From: Urechis unicinctus
Lineage: Eukaryota; Annelida; Polychaeta; Xenopneusta; Urechidae
Direction: 5' to 3'
NCBI GenBank assembly: GCA_034190875.2
Contig: CM067350.1
Location: forward strand, 80,567,423-80,631,422
Length of the DNA: 64,000 bases
Under the pieces are notes generated by a model. That model saw only the letters and a program-made list of their open reading frames with translations, ran no database searches and was not told where the DNA came from. The translations under genes and the position numbers were made by a program. Below are positions 1 through 12,520 of this stretch, piece by piece. The stretch's first letter is position 1. Every line of letters begins with the position of its first letter.

Positions 1-770
1 ACAAGCATTTTGCTCAAACGGCGTGGAGAAGACATATCAACAGGTGTTAGTTTGACTACGCAGGCTATGATTGGGGATGTTGGGGGCTTTCTCTGTTTCA
101 TTAATCCAACACCGTTGTTGATGCTCATACTGACAATGTTTAGCTACGGTTTGATGGCGGGTCAGTTGGACTCAGTACATGTAATTGCAATGGTTCCACA
201 CATCAAGCCACTGTGACTCAGCCATGAATCAGTCAACTCTGCTCTATACTCTCAGCAGAAAATCCAGATGACTTGTTGGACACAACTAAGGTTTTCTTTC
301 GTTTGCCGATTTTGCATTCCATTTTTGTTGGAGCTAAGCCTACAAACATATCAGCTTCGACTGGGCGAATATGACTGGCATCTCATTGATGCAATCGGAA
401 GAGGTAGCCTGGTTCAAACGCGTCATTTCAACGTAATACGAAATATGCCAAGGCTGCAGGCGCTTACCATTTGTTTAATGGCGCTTGACGCACATGGCAA
501 CTGTACTGCAGACATGTATTAATGCCTTGGTGGCCTTTGAGTGGAGGATGCTTACGTGTTCAAGATGCGGGACAACAATGATGCCGCTTTATGTGAGCAG
601 ACAATAGCTTACAGAAAAGCGAATTCTTTACTCAGATATCTGACTCGCCTTCTTCATTTTTAAGCCATCCCATTAGAGTGATGGTCATTAGCGGGAAATA
701 AAGTTCCCTTGGCATCTACGTGTAACTAAACGTCATCGGCTTTGTCTGCGTTTTTATCTCCTTCGACTGG
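1..770. other. Unannotated stretch
   Basis: I see no recognisable gene or repeat. Short open frames at 10-216 and 268-522 have no domain I know and read like chance openings. Confidence 0.5.
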
Positions 771-771
771 A

Positions 772-956
772 TTTGTTGATGAACACCTCTCCACTAATGA
801 CCTCTCATCTCTGACCTCACACACTCACACCTCTCCACTTGTGACCACCCTTCTCTGACCTCACGCCTTCACAGCTCTCCACTAATGACCTCTATCACTG
901 ACCTCACGCCATGACACTGCTCCACTTACCACCTCCCTACTCTGATATCCATACTG
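772..956. repeat. Degenerate tandem repeat (CTCCACTAATGACCTC type)
   Basis: The phrases CTCCACTAATGACCTC and CTGACCTCAC recur about every 45-60 bases, in about four diverged copies. The reverse complement of the same pattern appears at 17690-18370, so the two clusters belong to one family in opposite orientation. Confidence 0.6.
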
Positions 957-1224
957 CTTGAGCGCCGATGCTTTCCGTTCATATGTTGAGCTGTTTTCTA
1001 ATTTTCTCACACTAAGTGTCAGCTTGATACAGGGAGACAAATATCTACACCATGAAATTAAATACCATTACCTATTCAGTCGAAAGGCTGATTCAAGTCT
1101 TGTAGCCGGATCAATTACATCCGGACCAGTTACCGGGCAAGTAAGGCCTAGTTTCAACAACAAACAAGAAAATGAACCGCTGCATTCAAAAACATTTCCC
1201 GGGGAGGAGCGTAATTTGTGGGTA
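957..1224. other. Unannotated stretch
   Basis: Nothing recognisable. An open frame covering 958-1245 has no motif that I know. Confidence 0.4.
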
Positions 1225-1400
1225 ATTCATCAGGAGTCAGAATAACCAGAATTTCAATGAGCTCGGAAACGGCAGCATTAAGACATCTTAGAAGGGTATG
1301 CTGATCACACTTGCGATCTGTGTCTTCAATAATGTACATCCGGGCCGTTGGTTCCAGACCTTACAGTTCTTTTGTCCACACGCACTCCATTCACTTGCGA
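1225..1400 (+). repeat. Diverged copy of the segment at 58910-59130
   Basis: Positions 1310-1400 align by eye with 59036-59130: both carry an AATAATGT-CATCCG stretch, then CAGACCTTACAGTTCT and TGTC-ACACGCAC in the same order. Similarity probably begins near 1225 (an ATTCATCAGG-like phrase matched at 58940). This extends the paralogy between the left and right ends of the window. Confidence 0.6.
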
Positions 1401-2244
1401 TCAAACTTCAGAATTAATCAGTACAAAGGATAGTGCAGCACACATAACACCTACGGAACTTCTGCACTAACCGATGCAGAACAGTGTTCAAATGCTTACG
1501 CATTACCAGCAGCCACCTAAAATGCCAGGTACCTGATCAGATTCACCTTCATGAAGCACTCATAAGGTGGAAAACGTTTCACGCCCGTCCGATGGAAATT
1601 CCACACTACTGTTGTCAGTTGGAAATTCCATTCTGATCTGTTATATATGCAGTTAAAATAAATAAATATATATACAAACTTGATCATAAATAGTTTATCG
1701 CTTCAATTGTTCAATTTGACAGGCCCGTACAAGAGCGGAAGTTTTCTTGATGCCTGCTTTATCTGACATGACCCCCCCCCCCCCCCCAAGAGGCCTTGGG
1801 CAATCCTATACTTTAAGTAGATTTAAACAATAGAGGATTAACGAACATAGTTATATAGTTGCAATACGACCGGCTCCGAGCAGACCACCAAGCTCCATGT
1901 TACAGCTGTTGACTAGATGGAGTTTCACATTGACCATCGTATCTAATAGTATAGTGGTTGTAGGTTCGCTATGAGGGTTCACTTCATACAAAATAGTAAA
2001 ATCGCCACCTGCGTGCCAGCGCCTTGTTGTCGTAACGTTAGTCCTAATACCCTGTTGAAATATGAGGCGCGGTCGCCTTGGCCAATACGATGACTCCATT
2101 ACTTCAATATATACAAATCGTGCTTTTGGTAATTTGCTTTCAGCGTCGGTGTGCTAGAAACGATTGGAACGCTCACCACATATGTCAAATATAATGAGCC
2201 CTGTCAGCTACAGGCTAATTGCAAAAAAGATGAGTAATGAATCA
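1401..2244. other. Unannotated stretch with a poly-C run
   Basis: I recognise no gene here. The stretch includes a 16-base C homopolymer at 1772-1787 and short AT-rich patches. The minus-strand open frame at 1851-2099 has no recognisable motif. Confidence 0.45.
1772..1787. repeat. Poly-C homopolymer
   Basis: Sixteen consecutive C residues. The exact length is uncertain in any assembly. No flanking inverted repeat like that of the poly-C-ended element at 22621-22910 is visible. Confidence 0.9.
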
Positions 2245-2960
2245 TTTCAATCAGTAGTTAGATTCACCACGGCAGCGCAATCAGTAGATAGATTAACCGG
2301 AGCAGCGCAGTCAGTAGATAGATTAACCGTGGCACCGCAATCAGTAGATTAACTGTGACAGCACAATCAATAAATAGATTCATTGCAGCAGCACAGTTAG
2401 AGGATTCATCGACCCTGGCAGCTCAACCAGTAGATCAATTCATCATGGCAGCTCAGTCAGTAGATAGATTCGCCGCAGAAGCAGAATCGGCAGATAGATT
2501 GACTTCAGCAAAACAATTAGTAGATTGATTCACTGCAGTAGCACAGGTCAGTAGATAGATTCGCTCTAGCTGCACAATTAGTGAATAGATTCACCGCGGC
2601 AGCGCAATCAGTTGATCGATTTACCGCATCAGCGCACTCGGCAGATAGATTTACTGTGGCAACATAATCAGCAAAGTGATTCATTATGGCAGCACAATCA
2701 GTAGATATATTCACCGTGGCAGCACAATCAGCATATAGATTCGCTACAGCAGCACAATCAGTAGAAAGATTCGCTACAGCGGCACAATCAATAGATAGAT
2801 TCACCGCGGTACCACAATCAGTAGGTAGCTTCAATGTTGATGGACTCTCTGGAACAGGAGAGCTGGAGAATGAGTTATGAATCATTTCACTGCGGCAGCA
2901 CAAGTCGGTAGATAGGTTTACAGCGGCGGCGTTATCAATAGCTGATCGTCTCGACCATGA
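2245..2960 (+). repeat. 30-bp minisatellite (CAATCAGTAGATAGATT type)
   Basis: About 23 diverged units built on CAATCAGTAGATAGATT followed by CACCG-GGCAGCA. The 30-base period is a multiple of three, so open frames appear on both strands (2164-2352, 2686-2880, 2517-3008 minus); these are not genes. A phrase like ATGAATCATTTCA occurs near both ends (2234 and 2877), which suggests larger-scale duplication inside the array. The paralogous locus at 61606-61715 has only about four units. Confidence 0.9.
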
Positions 2961-3194
2961 ATTGTCTTTAACAACATGGCGGCTCGACTGTTGTAAATCT
3001 CGGTGCACGACAGTTTATAACAGTTTTCACATTGTTTGAATAACGCTGTAGCCATGTAAACTGGACTATTAAGAGCGTAGAAGCCACAGGATCAAAAAGC
3101 GTAAGAGGCTGGGTGGAGAAATCACAAAACATCACTAACTGATAAGAAAACTTATATTTTTGTGGCCAAGCCTAGCTGTTACATAACAACGCAT

Positions 3195-3926
3195 ATGCCG
3201 AGAAAAAGTGCGAAAACCGGTATGGATCAGGACGAGTTCACAAAAGCCTTATTAAGGCTCTTAAAGAAGATTCCGTCGCCTGCATTCTGAAATCCACAAT
3301 TTGTGATGACATAATGGCTGAAATTAAACGTCTCAAAGAAGCCCTTGAACAGAAAGATCAGCGAATTCTTCAATTGGAAAAGAAGGTGAAGTCGCTTGAA
3401 CAAACTGCCGACAACCAAGAACAGTATTCGCGGCGAAATTCTCTTAGAATAATTGGCATTAAAGAAAAAGAGAATGAACACGTCCCAGAAATCGTGGACA
3501 GATTAATTAAGGACGAAATGAAGGTTGACCTAACTTGCGGGGCGATCGACCGCTCACATAGAGTTGGGAAGAAACGTGAAGGGAAATCGCCGAGGCCTAT
3601 ACTTGTGGTTGTCAGCATACATGGTCCGCAATAAAATCTTCAAAGAAAAGAAGCTACTGAGAGGCAAACAGATATTCATAAATGAGGATCTCACACAGAA
3701 GAGAGCTTCATTTCTCTACCAGGCAAGGCAGTTGAAGAAAGAAAGAAAGATCCTTGACTGCTGGACTTATGACGGTCAACTCCTGATCAAGAACCTACAG
3801 GCCAGAATTATACCGATCAATGGTGAGAAAGAACTTTTACACGCTTTCAAATATTGTCTTAGTATGCTGTGTAAGTTAAATAGCACTCCTCTATACGATA
3901 CGTTAACATGTTTCTCTCGTCAATAA
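3195..3926 (+). pseudogene. LINE ORF1: coiled-coil RNA-binding protein
   Basis: The reading starts at an ATG giving MPRKSAKTG. A strongly charged heptad region (IKRLKEALEQKD, ILQLEKKVKSLEQ; 3314-3410) predicts a coiled coil. It is followed by an L1-ORF1-like core with QYSRRNSLRIIGI, IDRSHRVGKKR and, in another frame, RASFLYQARQLKKERKI. In this family ORF1p forms trimers and packages element RNA. The frame is broken near 3275 (a TGA follows at 3289) and again near 3625, so no intact product is made. Its final stop overlaps the ORF2 start as TAATG at 3924-3928, a layout that in other two-ORF LINEs permits stop-restart translation of ORF2. Confidence 0.8.
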
Positions 3927-6900
3927 TGACACATAACGTTTGTAATATTTGTAACTTCCGTGTGCGAAAGCATTCATTAAGTCTCACATGTTTAATATGT
4001 CATAAGGACACACATCTGAACTGCTTAGCAAATGTAAGTAAGCACGATTCAATTTATGTCGATAGATTAAGAAATAACTGGTACTGTGTCCAATGTATGG
4101 GGACGATCTTACCTTTTATTAATATTGTCGACGATCACGAATATCAAAATATAATCAATCCGGGATGCCATGGTTTTAATCCTGATACTTTAAACGACTT
4201 GAATGAGAAATTGTTTGATCCTTTGTATGTAATTTTTGAAACTGCTGGTAATCCACTTAGCAATGTTGATCCCGACTGCAATTTGTATAACGAAACACAA
4301 AATACTCCGTGTTGTTATTATGATGTGGATATTTTCAAAGTATCTGAAAAATTTAAAAGAGCGTCACAGATATTTTCTTTGATGCATTTCAACATACGTA
4401 GTATTCCAAAACATCTTGGTGAGTTTGAGTGTTTCCTGAATTCCCTGAATCATCCGTTTGATATACTTGGTTTTTTCTGAAACGTGGCTTCCTGAAAGTA
4501 ATGCTCAATTTTATGGCTTATGCAATTTTAATGCGGAACATGTCTGTAGACACGGTACAATTGGTGGCTGGGTATCACTGTACATTAATGAATCTATTCA
4601 GTATAAAGTAAGAAGTGATTTAAGTAAAGATAATGAATGTATTGAAAGTTTGTTTGTAGAAATACCCTAATGCACTGGTACGAAACAAGAAAAAGTTGTC
4701 GTTGGTGTGGTTTACAAACCTCCAAATACTAATGTGTCGGATTTCACCGATTATATTGATGACATACTAGCAACAGTTAAACAAGAAAATAGTCTTTGTT
4801 ATCTCATGGGTGATACAAATATCAACTTATTAAATATTGATGTGCATACTCCAACAGCTGAGTTCCTCGAAACATTGTATTCATTTTCATTTGCTCCATT
4901 AATAACAAAACCTACAAGAATTACTTCATCCTCCGCTACTTTGATCGATAACATATTTTGTAATTTTCATCCAGAAAGGAATGGTGTCTCGGGTATTATT
5001 TGTACTGACATATGCGACCATTTTCCCATTTTCCATATTGATTCAGAAGTTTCCTGTCAGACTGGGGCCATCAACAAAAAGCAGAGGTTTTATAATGCAA
5101 ATAATATTCAGCAGTTCAAAACTTCACTCCTGCAGGTAGATTGGAGTAATATCTTGCATAACGATATCACACAGAAAGCCTACACTGATTTCCATAAAAT
5201 CGTTGTAGATCACTTTAATACCATTTTCCTTTAAAGAATGCAATTTCTGTTTATAAAAACCGAAAGCCGTGGCTAACAGCAGGGCTCAAAACATCTATAC
5301 GAGTAAAAAATAAACTGTATATTAAAAGTTTAAAGTGTCCTAACTTAAGCAATAAAATATATTATAAAGCATGTAAAAACAAACTTCAAAGTATGATTAA
5401 AAAGTATGAAAGAGATCATTATGATAGCATGTTATCTATGAACAAAAACAACTTGAAAAAAATCATGGACATTGATTAAGGAAGTTCTAAACAAGAAGAA
5501 GGTCACTAAGTGTCCCGAGCAATTTAATATTAATGGAAAACTTATATCAAATAAGAAAATAATCTCAAACAATTTTAATAACTTTGTTAACATTGGACCA
5601 AGCTTGTCTAAACATATTCCTGCTACAAATATTGACCCTTTGTCATTTGTGAAGAAATCATGTATAAATTCAATTGTGCTCAGTGATACAAGTGAAAATG
5701 AAGTCTGTAGCATTATTCTGCCGTTAAAAAACACCAGCCCTGGATGGGATGACTTACCCACAAAGGTTATCTAATCGACATTTGGGGCTTTTTTGACACC
5801 ATTAGTGCATATTTTAAACCTTTCGTTTAATCATGGAGTTGTTCCCAAGGAACTTAAGTTAGCTAGAGTCGTGCCAATTTTCAAGAGTGGGGATGATTCA
5901 TGTATTAAGAACTATCGACCTGTGTCTGTACTACCAGTCATATGGAAGATTATAGAACGATTAATGTATAATAGACTTATTGATTTTGTTAATAAGCAGA
6001 ATATTTTGTATGAATGTCAGTTTGGGTTTAGAGAAAATCATGGTGCAAACATGGCTTTAACATATTTAGTGAATAAGATTATTGATGCATATGAAGATGA
6101 TAAGTGTGTACTTTAGATTTCAGCAAAGCGTTCGATACCATTAATCACGATATTTTGTTGAGAAAACTCTACTGTTGTGGTGTTCGAGGTATTGTACTTG
6201 AATGGTTCAAAAGTTATCTGATGGATAGAACTCAGTATGTGTCGTATGGTGAAACTCAATCGGATTGTAGCAGTATTAAATGTGGTGTCCCTCAAGGGTC
6301 AATTTTAGGGCCCATACTGTTTTTACTATATATTAATGACATTGTGCACATCTCAACTGTTTAAGTTCCGATTCTTTTTGCTGATGATACTAATATGTTT
6401 ATTGTAGGTAACGATATTGAAAACATGATTCGATAAATGAATCAAGAGCTTGATAAACTTGTAATGTGGCTCAACACGAACAAACTATCTTTGAATGTAC
6501 AAAAGTCACATTATGTTATTTTCAAACCTGGTCGGCATATTATCACCCCAATTGAAACGCTGTATGTAAACAACCAGATATTAACGAATTAAAACTATAC
6601 TACTTTCCTTGAAGTACGTCTGGATAGAAAATTAAATTGGTCACAACATATCAACCATGTAAAATTGAAAATTGCAAAAAAAATTAGGAATCTTATGTAA
6701 AGCAAGAAAAGTGTTTAAGTTGTCAACGTTAAAAACAATGTATTATTCATTTATCTATCCGTACATTTCTTATTGTATTGAAGTATGGGGAAATGCTGCC
6801 AATAAATATACCGACTCGTTTACCAGTTACAAAAATTATTCTAGAATAATGACAGGGTTTAAGATGACCAATGTTTAAGATGCTAAATGCCACTATCTAA

Positions 6901-7183
6901 TGTGTATGAATATTGTGTACTCCTATTTATGTTCAAGTACAATTCAGGCATTTTGTCAAAACCACTGTATATAATGTTTAAAAGAAAGCCTGATGCCTAC
7001 AATGTTATGACTAGGCAACGATTCCTACTATATGTACCCAAATGTAAATCGCAAATAGCTACTAACAGTATTATATATCAAGGCGTTAAATTGTGGAATG
7101 GTATCTGCTATATAATTAAACCATATATGTCGTATTATGCTTTCAAAATAATTTTAAGAAAACACATTGTTGACAAATTGTAA
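3926..7183 (+). pseudogene. LINE ORF2: zinc finger, AP endonuclease, reverse transcriptase
   Basis: The N terminus has a PHD-like C-x2-C ... C-x2-C ... H-x2-C ... C-x2-C pattern (CNIC, CLIC, HLNC, CVQC; 3926-4110). An APE-type endonuclease follows, with FNIRSI, SETWL, GDTNINLL and DHFP (4385-5040), then a reverse transcriptase with [40 protein letters not shown] and the catalytic FADDTN (5790-6400), and a C-terminal part with YYSFIYPYISYC and VWG. Together these nick target DNA and prime cDNA synthesis. The gene is dead: frameshifts lie near 4478, 5235-5475, 6112 and 6600-6670, and in-frame stops at 4668, 5772 and 6362 among others. The catalytic aspartates remain visible. Confidence 0.88.
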
Positions 7184-7484
7184 TAGTGTTCCCAAGATTC
7201 TATCATTTGCTGTTGAATTAACCACACCAAATGTTCAATGATATTTGGCACACGCAATATCGATCTTTGTCATTACCATTGTTAGATATGGAGTGTTTAC
7301 ATGTGCTACTATGTCAATATGTTTATCTGTGCAATTACACGCTGTATTGATTGTAAGGATTCATACATCATTAGATGTCTACTTCCTTTTGCTTGCTTGT
7401 CTTATATATGACACAATTTATATGTATGCACTTGTTGATGTTGCAAGCAATAAATTATTATTATTATTATTATTATTTAAGAAA
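7184..7484 (+). other. LINE 3' untranslated region and (TTA)n tail
   Basis: This noncoding part of the element ends in GCAATAAA and about nine TTA units (7449-7480). Short tandem tails of this kind are typical of CR1/L2/Daphne-type LINEs and are the end recognised by the element's own reverse transcriptase. Open frames here (for example 7245-7490) run through low-complexity sequence and are not genes. Confidence 0.75.
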
Positions 7485-8524
7485 GCTTGAGTCATTACAA
7501 AATGGTTCATCTGCGTCACTCTTGTCTTTCAGTGCCTCATTATCGTAATCTATCATTATGTCTCCAGTTGTACGGAATCCTGTTTCAACTTGAGGACGAA
7601 GGGCGAACTTGAGTAATATTTAACTGGAAGGATCCCTGTTCATTGATAATGCCAACTGTTAAATAGACGCAACCCGTATGACAGGTACATAAAGTACGCT
7701 ATGTCCGTCAGTTTGACTGGTCACTCCAGTAGGCATGAGTCTTAAATTCCCTTTTGCGCGCGTTTGACATGTGTGGGGGTCAGCAGTACAGCAACGGATT
7801 ATTTTCTTCACCCACGCAAGCATATAGCGCATGCTACCATTGGTAAAGCACGCGCATGGATAAATGAATCAGAAATGAATCTACAACACTCATAGCATTA
7901 TCCCAGCTGACTATTTGAACTAAGAAACATACACATGTCTACCAATAATTCATGGAGTAAATGCCCCTGTATTCTCTGCTAGCAGCATTCTCTCTATTCT
8001 TCCTGTTATCAGGAATCGATCACACAGACTGTGGATGTAAATATATCAACCCCACAGCCAATTGTTGTAACGACCTGCTCGATTCATTAAGGAAAGTCAC
8101 TCCAAGACTCAAATACACGAAATTGGCCAGGGAAGGATACGCTGTAGCGTTTAGAACATGACTAGATCTAATCGATTCCAAACCAACTCTTTCTCATTAT
8201 TGCTTTCCATCAGATAATGAAATAGTACCCGAAATTACATCCATCTATTTGGGAATACATGCTACATAAATGGTTGCCAATAAATCCGCCCAGTATATGT
8301 CCTTGACTCCGATTAAGCAGTTGGAACGGTGTTGGTCTGCCCAGGGGTCCGCAGTGATATGGTTGAATTAGAGAATCGCAGAATGTATAGTTATTCTGCA
8401 AAGTGTGACATATACCCCACCTTGTATGCCTCATTGGGATCCCCTCAGCTCTTCGTTTGTGATGGACCCTATCATACTTAAACATGGTGTCACTGCAGGG
8501 CTTCTCTGAGAGAATCAACCTCGC

Positions 8525-8885
8525 AGTCAGAGCGGGACAGCTTCATGTCACATCAGGACAGCTACATGTCACATCAGGACAGCTTCATGTCACATCATGT
8601 CAGCTTTATATCACATCAGGAGAGCTTCATTTCACATCAGGACAGCTTCATGTCAATGCAGAAGAACTTATGGACAGAACCGACCAACTTTCTGTCATAG
8701 CAGAAAAAGTTCCTGTCACAAACGGACAGCTTCATGTCACAGCAGGACAGCTTCCTGTCACAGCACAAAACCTTTCTGTCACAAACGGACAGCATCGTGT
8801 CACAGCAAGACAGCTTCCTGTCACGGCAGAACAACTTTCGGTCTCGGTCGGACAGCTTTATGTCACAGCACGACGCTTTCTTTTA
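8525..8885 (+). repeat. 21-bp minisatellite (GACAGCTTCATGTCACA type)
   Basis: About 16 units of 21 bases built on GACAGCTTCATGTCACA, drifting from a CATCAG variant on the left to a CAGCA variant on the right. The period is a multiple of three, so all frames stay open (8484-8915, 8597-8944 and the minus strand) without being genes. The paralogous site 62243-62335 has only about four units between the same flanks. Confidence 0.92.
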
Positions 8886-9249
8886 CAGCGTGTTGGCATT
8901 CCTTGCATTGGTTAAGGTCCGTATTGCTCCACAGACAATATTAAGACACTAAGTTCAATAAAATATACTGCATCTTAAAACACATGACGAAAGCATATGC
9001 CACAATAACACTCGAGTCTAAATGGTGTGTGAAGGTCATTGCCGACCAACATTGCTGTCTTTCGCCGATCATTATTTTCTTTGTCAGCCTAAACTGCTGC
9101 TGTTGGATTTGAATGACCTCAATTTAATCCCCTTACTCTGCCACATCATCTGCAATAGAATCGCCCATTTGGTATTAAAAATTTTTATTTGCCAGACCTA
9201 TATTCAGTACTTTGCATTGTAATGTTAAAAAGCATTTGTCAAGCTATTC

Positions 9250-10245
9250 CCCAGTCTAACGTCCTGTAAGCTTTGTAGTAAGTAACATGCCTGGAGTTTT
9301 GGTCCTCTTTTCGGGGTAAAGTTTGGTTTCGTCTTCAACTATTTCTATCATCATGATAACATAACCGTCTTGGTCATATATGTAGAACGCATCTCAGGAC
9401 TGAATCTCTAGGGACACCGTCAGTAACCCCCGTCCTGTCTAATTGAATGCCATTTATCATCAAGCTATGCCTATTAATTCTGATGCCATGGGCCATTAGT
9501 TTGCTAGTTGACTGTTAATGGGGAATTCTATCAGATAAATATCATCTACAGGGTCCCAAAGGGCACTTACACAAAAGTATTTGCTGAATATGCCCTTAAA
9601 TACTGTTCCAATTATTTTGCTCACTTTAGATGTGATGCTGATGGTATGTAATTTGTAGTCGGCTGTTAAGTTTGTATCATGGTGTAACACCAGCACGTTT
9701 CCAGCGTTCTTGAACATTTCTTTCATGAATGGTTGAAAATTATTAGTTGTTGTAGGGATGCTTCTGCTGGGAGTTCCGCTTCAATCCGTGATTAGACTTT
9801 ATTGGGGTTGAGTGCCTTGTTTTGGTTTAACGAAGTTAACAATGTTAGGACTTTGTCCTGACTAAAAGGAATTCTGTCTAGTTTCTCTTCATTAGCACAG
9901 TTTTATGATCTAATTGGTTCCAGGAGTCATACTTTATTGCCAGTACATTCTAGTGTAGTAACCATTAAGCAACTCTGTGCTTTCTTGGTCGTCTGTGATT
10001 ACATTATTGCCACTATCAAATAGAGGACGGATGGGTTCGTTAGTTTCGCTTATTGATAATATGCTGTTGGCTTTGCTTGTATGTAGTTTGCTTTATGGTC
10101 CTCAAATGATCGATTGCCCTTTTTTTATATATGTTTTACTGAAACGTTGCTGGCCATTGAATAATGTGAGATATTCATTATGTTCTGCTTTCTCTAATTG
10201 CAGCCACAAATATATTGTTCGATTTTGTAAAATAGTCAATTAGGT
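9250..10245 (-). pseudogene. Decayed LINE reverse transcriptase fragment
   Basis: Read on the minus strand from about 10240 downward, conceptual translation shows NVITDDQE and LLNGYY-like sequence (pre-RT region), then RIPFSQDKVLTLL and LNQNKALNP (RT start), then MFKNAGNV and SITSKVSKIIGTVFKG, the usual order in CR1/L2-like elements. Many frameshifts separate the pieces. The same remnant sits in the paralogue at 62690-63660, so it inserted before the segments duplicated and is older than the LINE at 2965-7484. Confidence 0.65.
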
Positions 10246-10539
10246 TTATAGATACAAGTGTGAATTCGAAATGGTATTCATTTCCTTGTTGCATCTGCAA
10301 GTATTTATGCAAATGCATTCTACTGTTGGTGTTTACCTTGTTCTTCCAAAATATTTGTTCAACTAACTTGACGCATAAAATCCTCTAGATTAATTATATT
10401 CACCCCATGAAAATCTGGGAATAGTCTACATAAAATTACAATAACACGTAAAGTTTATGATTATTTTTGAATAAATTTTGTGGACAACATATCACGGCAA
10501 AGTAGATATTACCACATTTACACCTCATAACCGATGCAA

Positions 10540-10985
10540 TATACCATTCGTTGACATTACCTGAAAACCTCAATATCTTGCTAACAAACAATATATATAT
10601 ATGGTCAAAATAATGTTTAATCAGGAACGTAGAATATGTAAATTGTAAGTTTTCAAAAATCTGAATTCTTTTAAAAATTTTACACCGAAAAAGTATATTT
10701 TTCTCTTATTCGTCTATTGATAACTTTGAATAAGTTCGCAAAACCCTCCCAATGGTCCATACTAATCATATCTACAACAAATGTCATAAATCGAATAGAG
10801 AGAGAGAAAAGTTATGTATTCCGCAAAAATACGCAAATACATATTGGCACGAAAGGTTGGATTTATACTTATACATTACTATCTTGACCATTCGTGGACG
10901 ACCTTTCGAGACTAAAAGTATATATACCACGATTGTAAAGCGGAAAAAAGATTTTATAACTTATTATATATATATTTAAGGTATC
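10540..10985 (+). repeat. Tandem duplication, copy 1
   Basis: Aligned with 11570-12005: shared landmarks in order are ATTCGTTG, AACCTCAATATCTT, AATAATGTTTAA, TACCGAAAAA, ACGAAAGGTTGG and TTTATAC. The repeat distance is about 1.03 kb. At the end of this copy a short TTATATATATAT (10965-10977) lies where copy 2 has more than 200 bases of (AT)n. Confidence 0.75.
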
Positions 10986-11163
10986 CCGAAATAATAATTT
11001 TAAAAAAATTATAGTTAAAATGTACTTAAAAAATATTTTCACGAAATTTATACATACATATATACATACATGCATCTTTACATATTTATATGAACAACGA
11101 ACCAGAGAGGGAGAGACAGAGAGGGAGATATAGAGAGCGAGAGAGAGGGGAGAGATAAAAGAT

Positions 11164-11355
<192 letters not shown>

Positions 11356-11569
11356 AACACGCACGCGCGATATTTAGTAAACAAACAGCCAACCTTTCGT
11401 AGACGAAACGATATGCTACTGTTTACATAAAGTCAATGCACTTTTACTTTCTAAATGTTTATATTAATATGATCGTCTAGTCTTAGTAATCGACAGAGAT
11501 AATCGTTTAAGAATGATTTTAGTGAATTTTGAATACTAGAGTTAAATCAAATTTTAACAATTAATTATT

Positions 11570-12222
<653 letters not shown>

Positions 12223-12520
12223 AAACCGTTTAAAGTCTACAAGTCAAGTCCATTAAGGGGTGATACTACAGTCGTCGCTCTGTTAGGAGTTGTTGTATAA
12301 AAGTTTACAATGTTGCCTTGTTCTACCTGTAAAGATTGGTCTAATGATATGACAACGGCACATTGGTCAGCAGGCTTACTTATCCCTCCAGGGGCAACTG
12401 TTATAGTACCAGTCAAAGCCAATGCCGTCTGTTTGGCAGTTCCAGATCAACTTTCAGTGGTTGTGCGCACCTGCGTTTACAGCGGCATGACCACCTCGAT
12501 GGCCGAGGATCCACCCCCCC

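Larger units (their letters stand above)
2965..7484 (+). mobile_element. Nearly full-length LINE (CR1/jockey-like group), inactive
   Basis: This non-LTR retrotransposon has a 5' region containing AACATGGCGGCTCG, ORF1 (3195-3926), ORF2 (3926-7183), a 300-base 3' region and an AATAAA followed by a (TTA)n tail. The domain order is coiled-coil ORF1, then zinc finger, endonuclease and reverse transcriptase in ORF2; that order, with a short microsatellite tail instead of poly-A, fits the CR1/L2/Daphne part of the LINE tree, but I cannot place it in a clade. It carries about ten frameshifts and stops, yet its domains are easily read, so it is a moderately young dead copy. The 3' edge is firm because the flank resumes as AGAAAGCT-GAGTCATTACAAAA, matching 61747-61767 in the uninterrupted paralogue. 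The 5' edge (2950-2990) is estimated, and I could not identify a target-site duplication. Confidence 0.88.
7487..10245 (+). repeat. Duplicated segment A, paralogous to 61740-63660
   Basis: From AGTCATTACAAAA onward this segment is collinear with 61740-63660. Shared blocks include CTGCGTCACTCTTGTCTTTCAG, split here as CTGCGTCACTCTTG and TCTTTCAG; TAGCGCATGC; TTACAGCGTGTTGGCATTCC; and GGTGTGTGAAGGTCATTGCC, read as GGTGTGTGAAGG plus TCATTGCC. I estimate about 75-85 percent identity with many indels. The 7961-8490 part (small frame 7961-8161) is longer than in the partner. The copies differ most in a 21-bp array (8525-8885). Segment A also contains a decayed LINE reverse transcriptase on the minus strand. 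Confidence 0.85.

Noticed and set aside
2245-2960. A CRISPR-like array (regular repeats)
   Set aside because: Units are adjacent without unique spacers and the context is an animal genome. The same applies to the other tandem arrays.
7961-8161. 66-codon frame with a hydrophobic N terminus and several Cys, like a secreted peptide
   Set aside because: A single short frame in a decaying duplicated segment. Segment B has no matching open frame, and no splice or promoter context is visible.
8484-8944. Cys/Ser-rich frames resembling zinc-finger or spacer peptides
   Set aside because: Produced by the 21-bp minisatellite in all phases.
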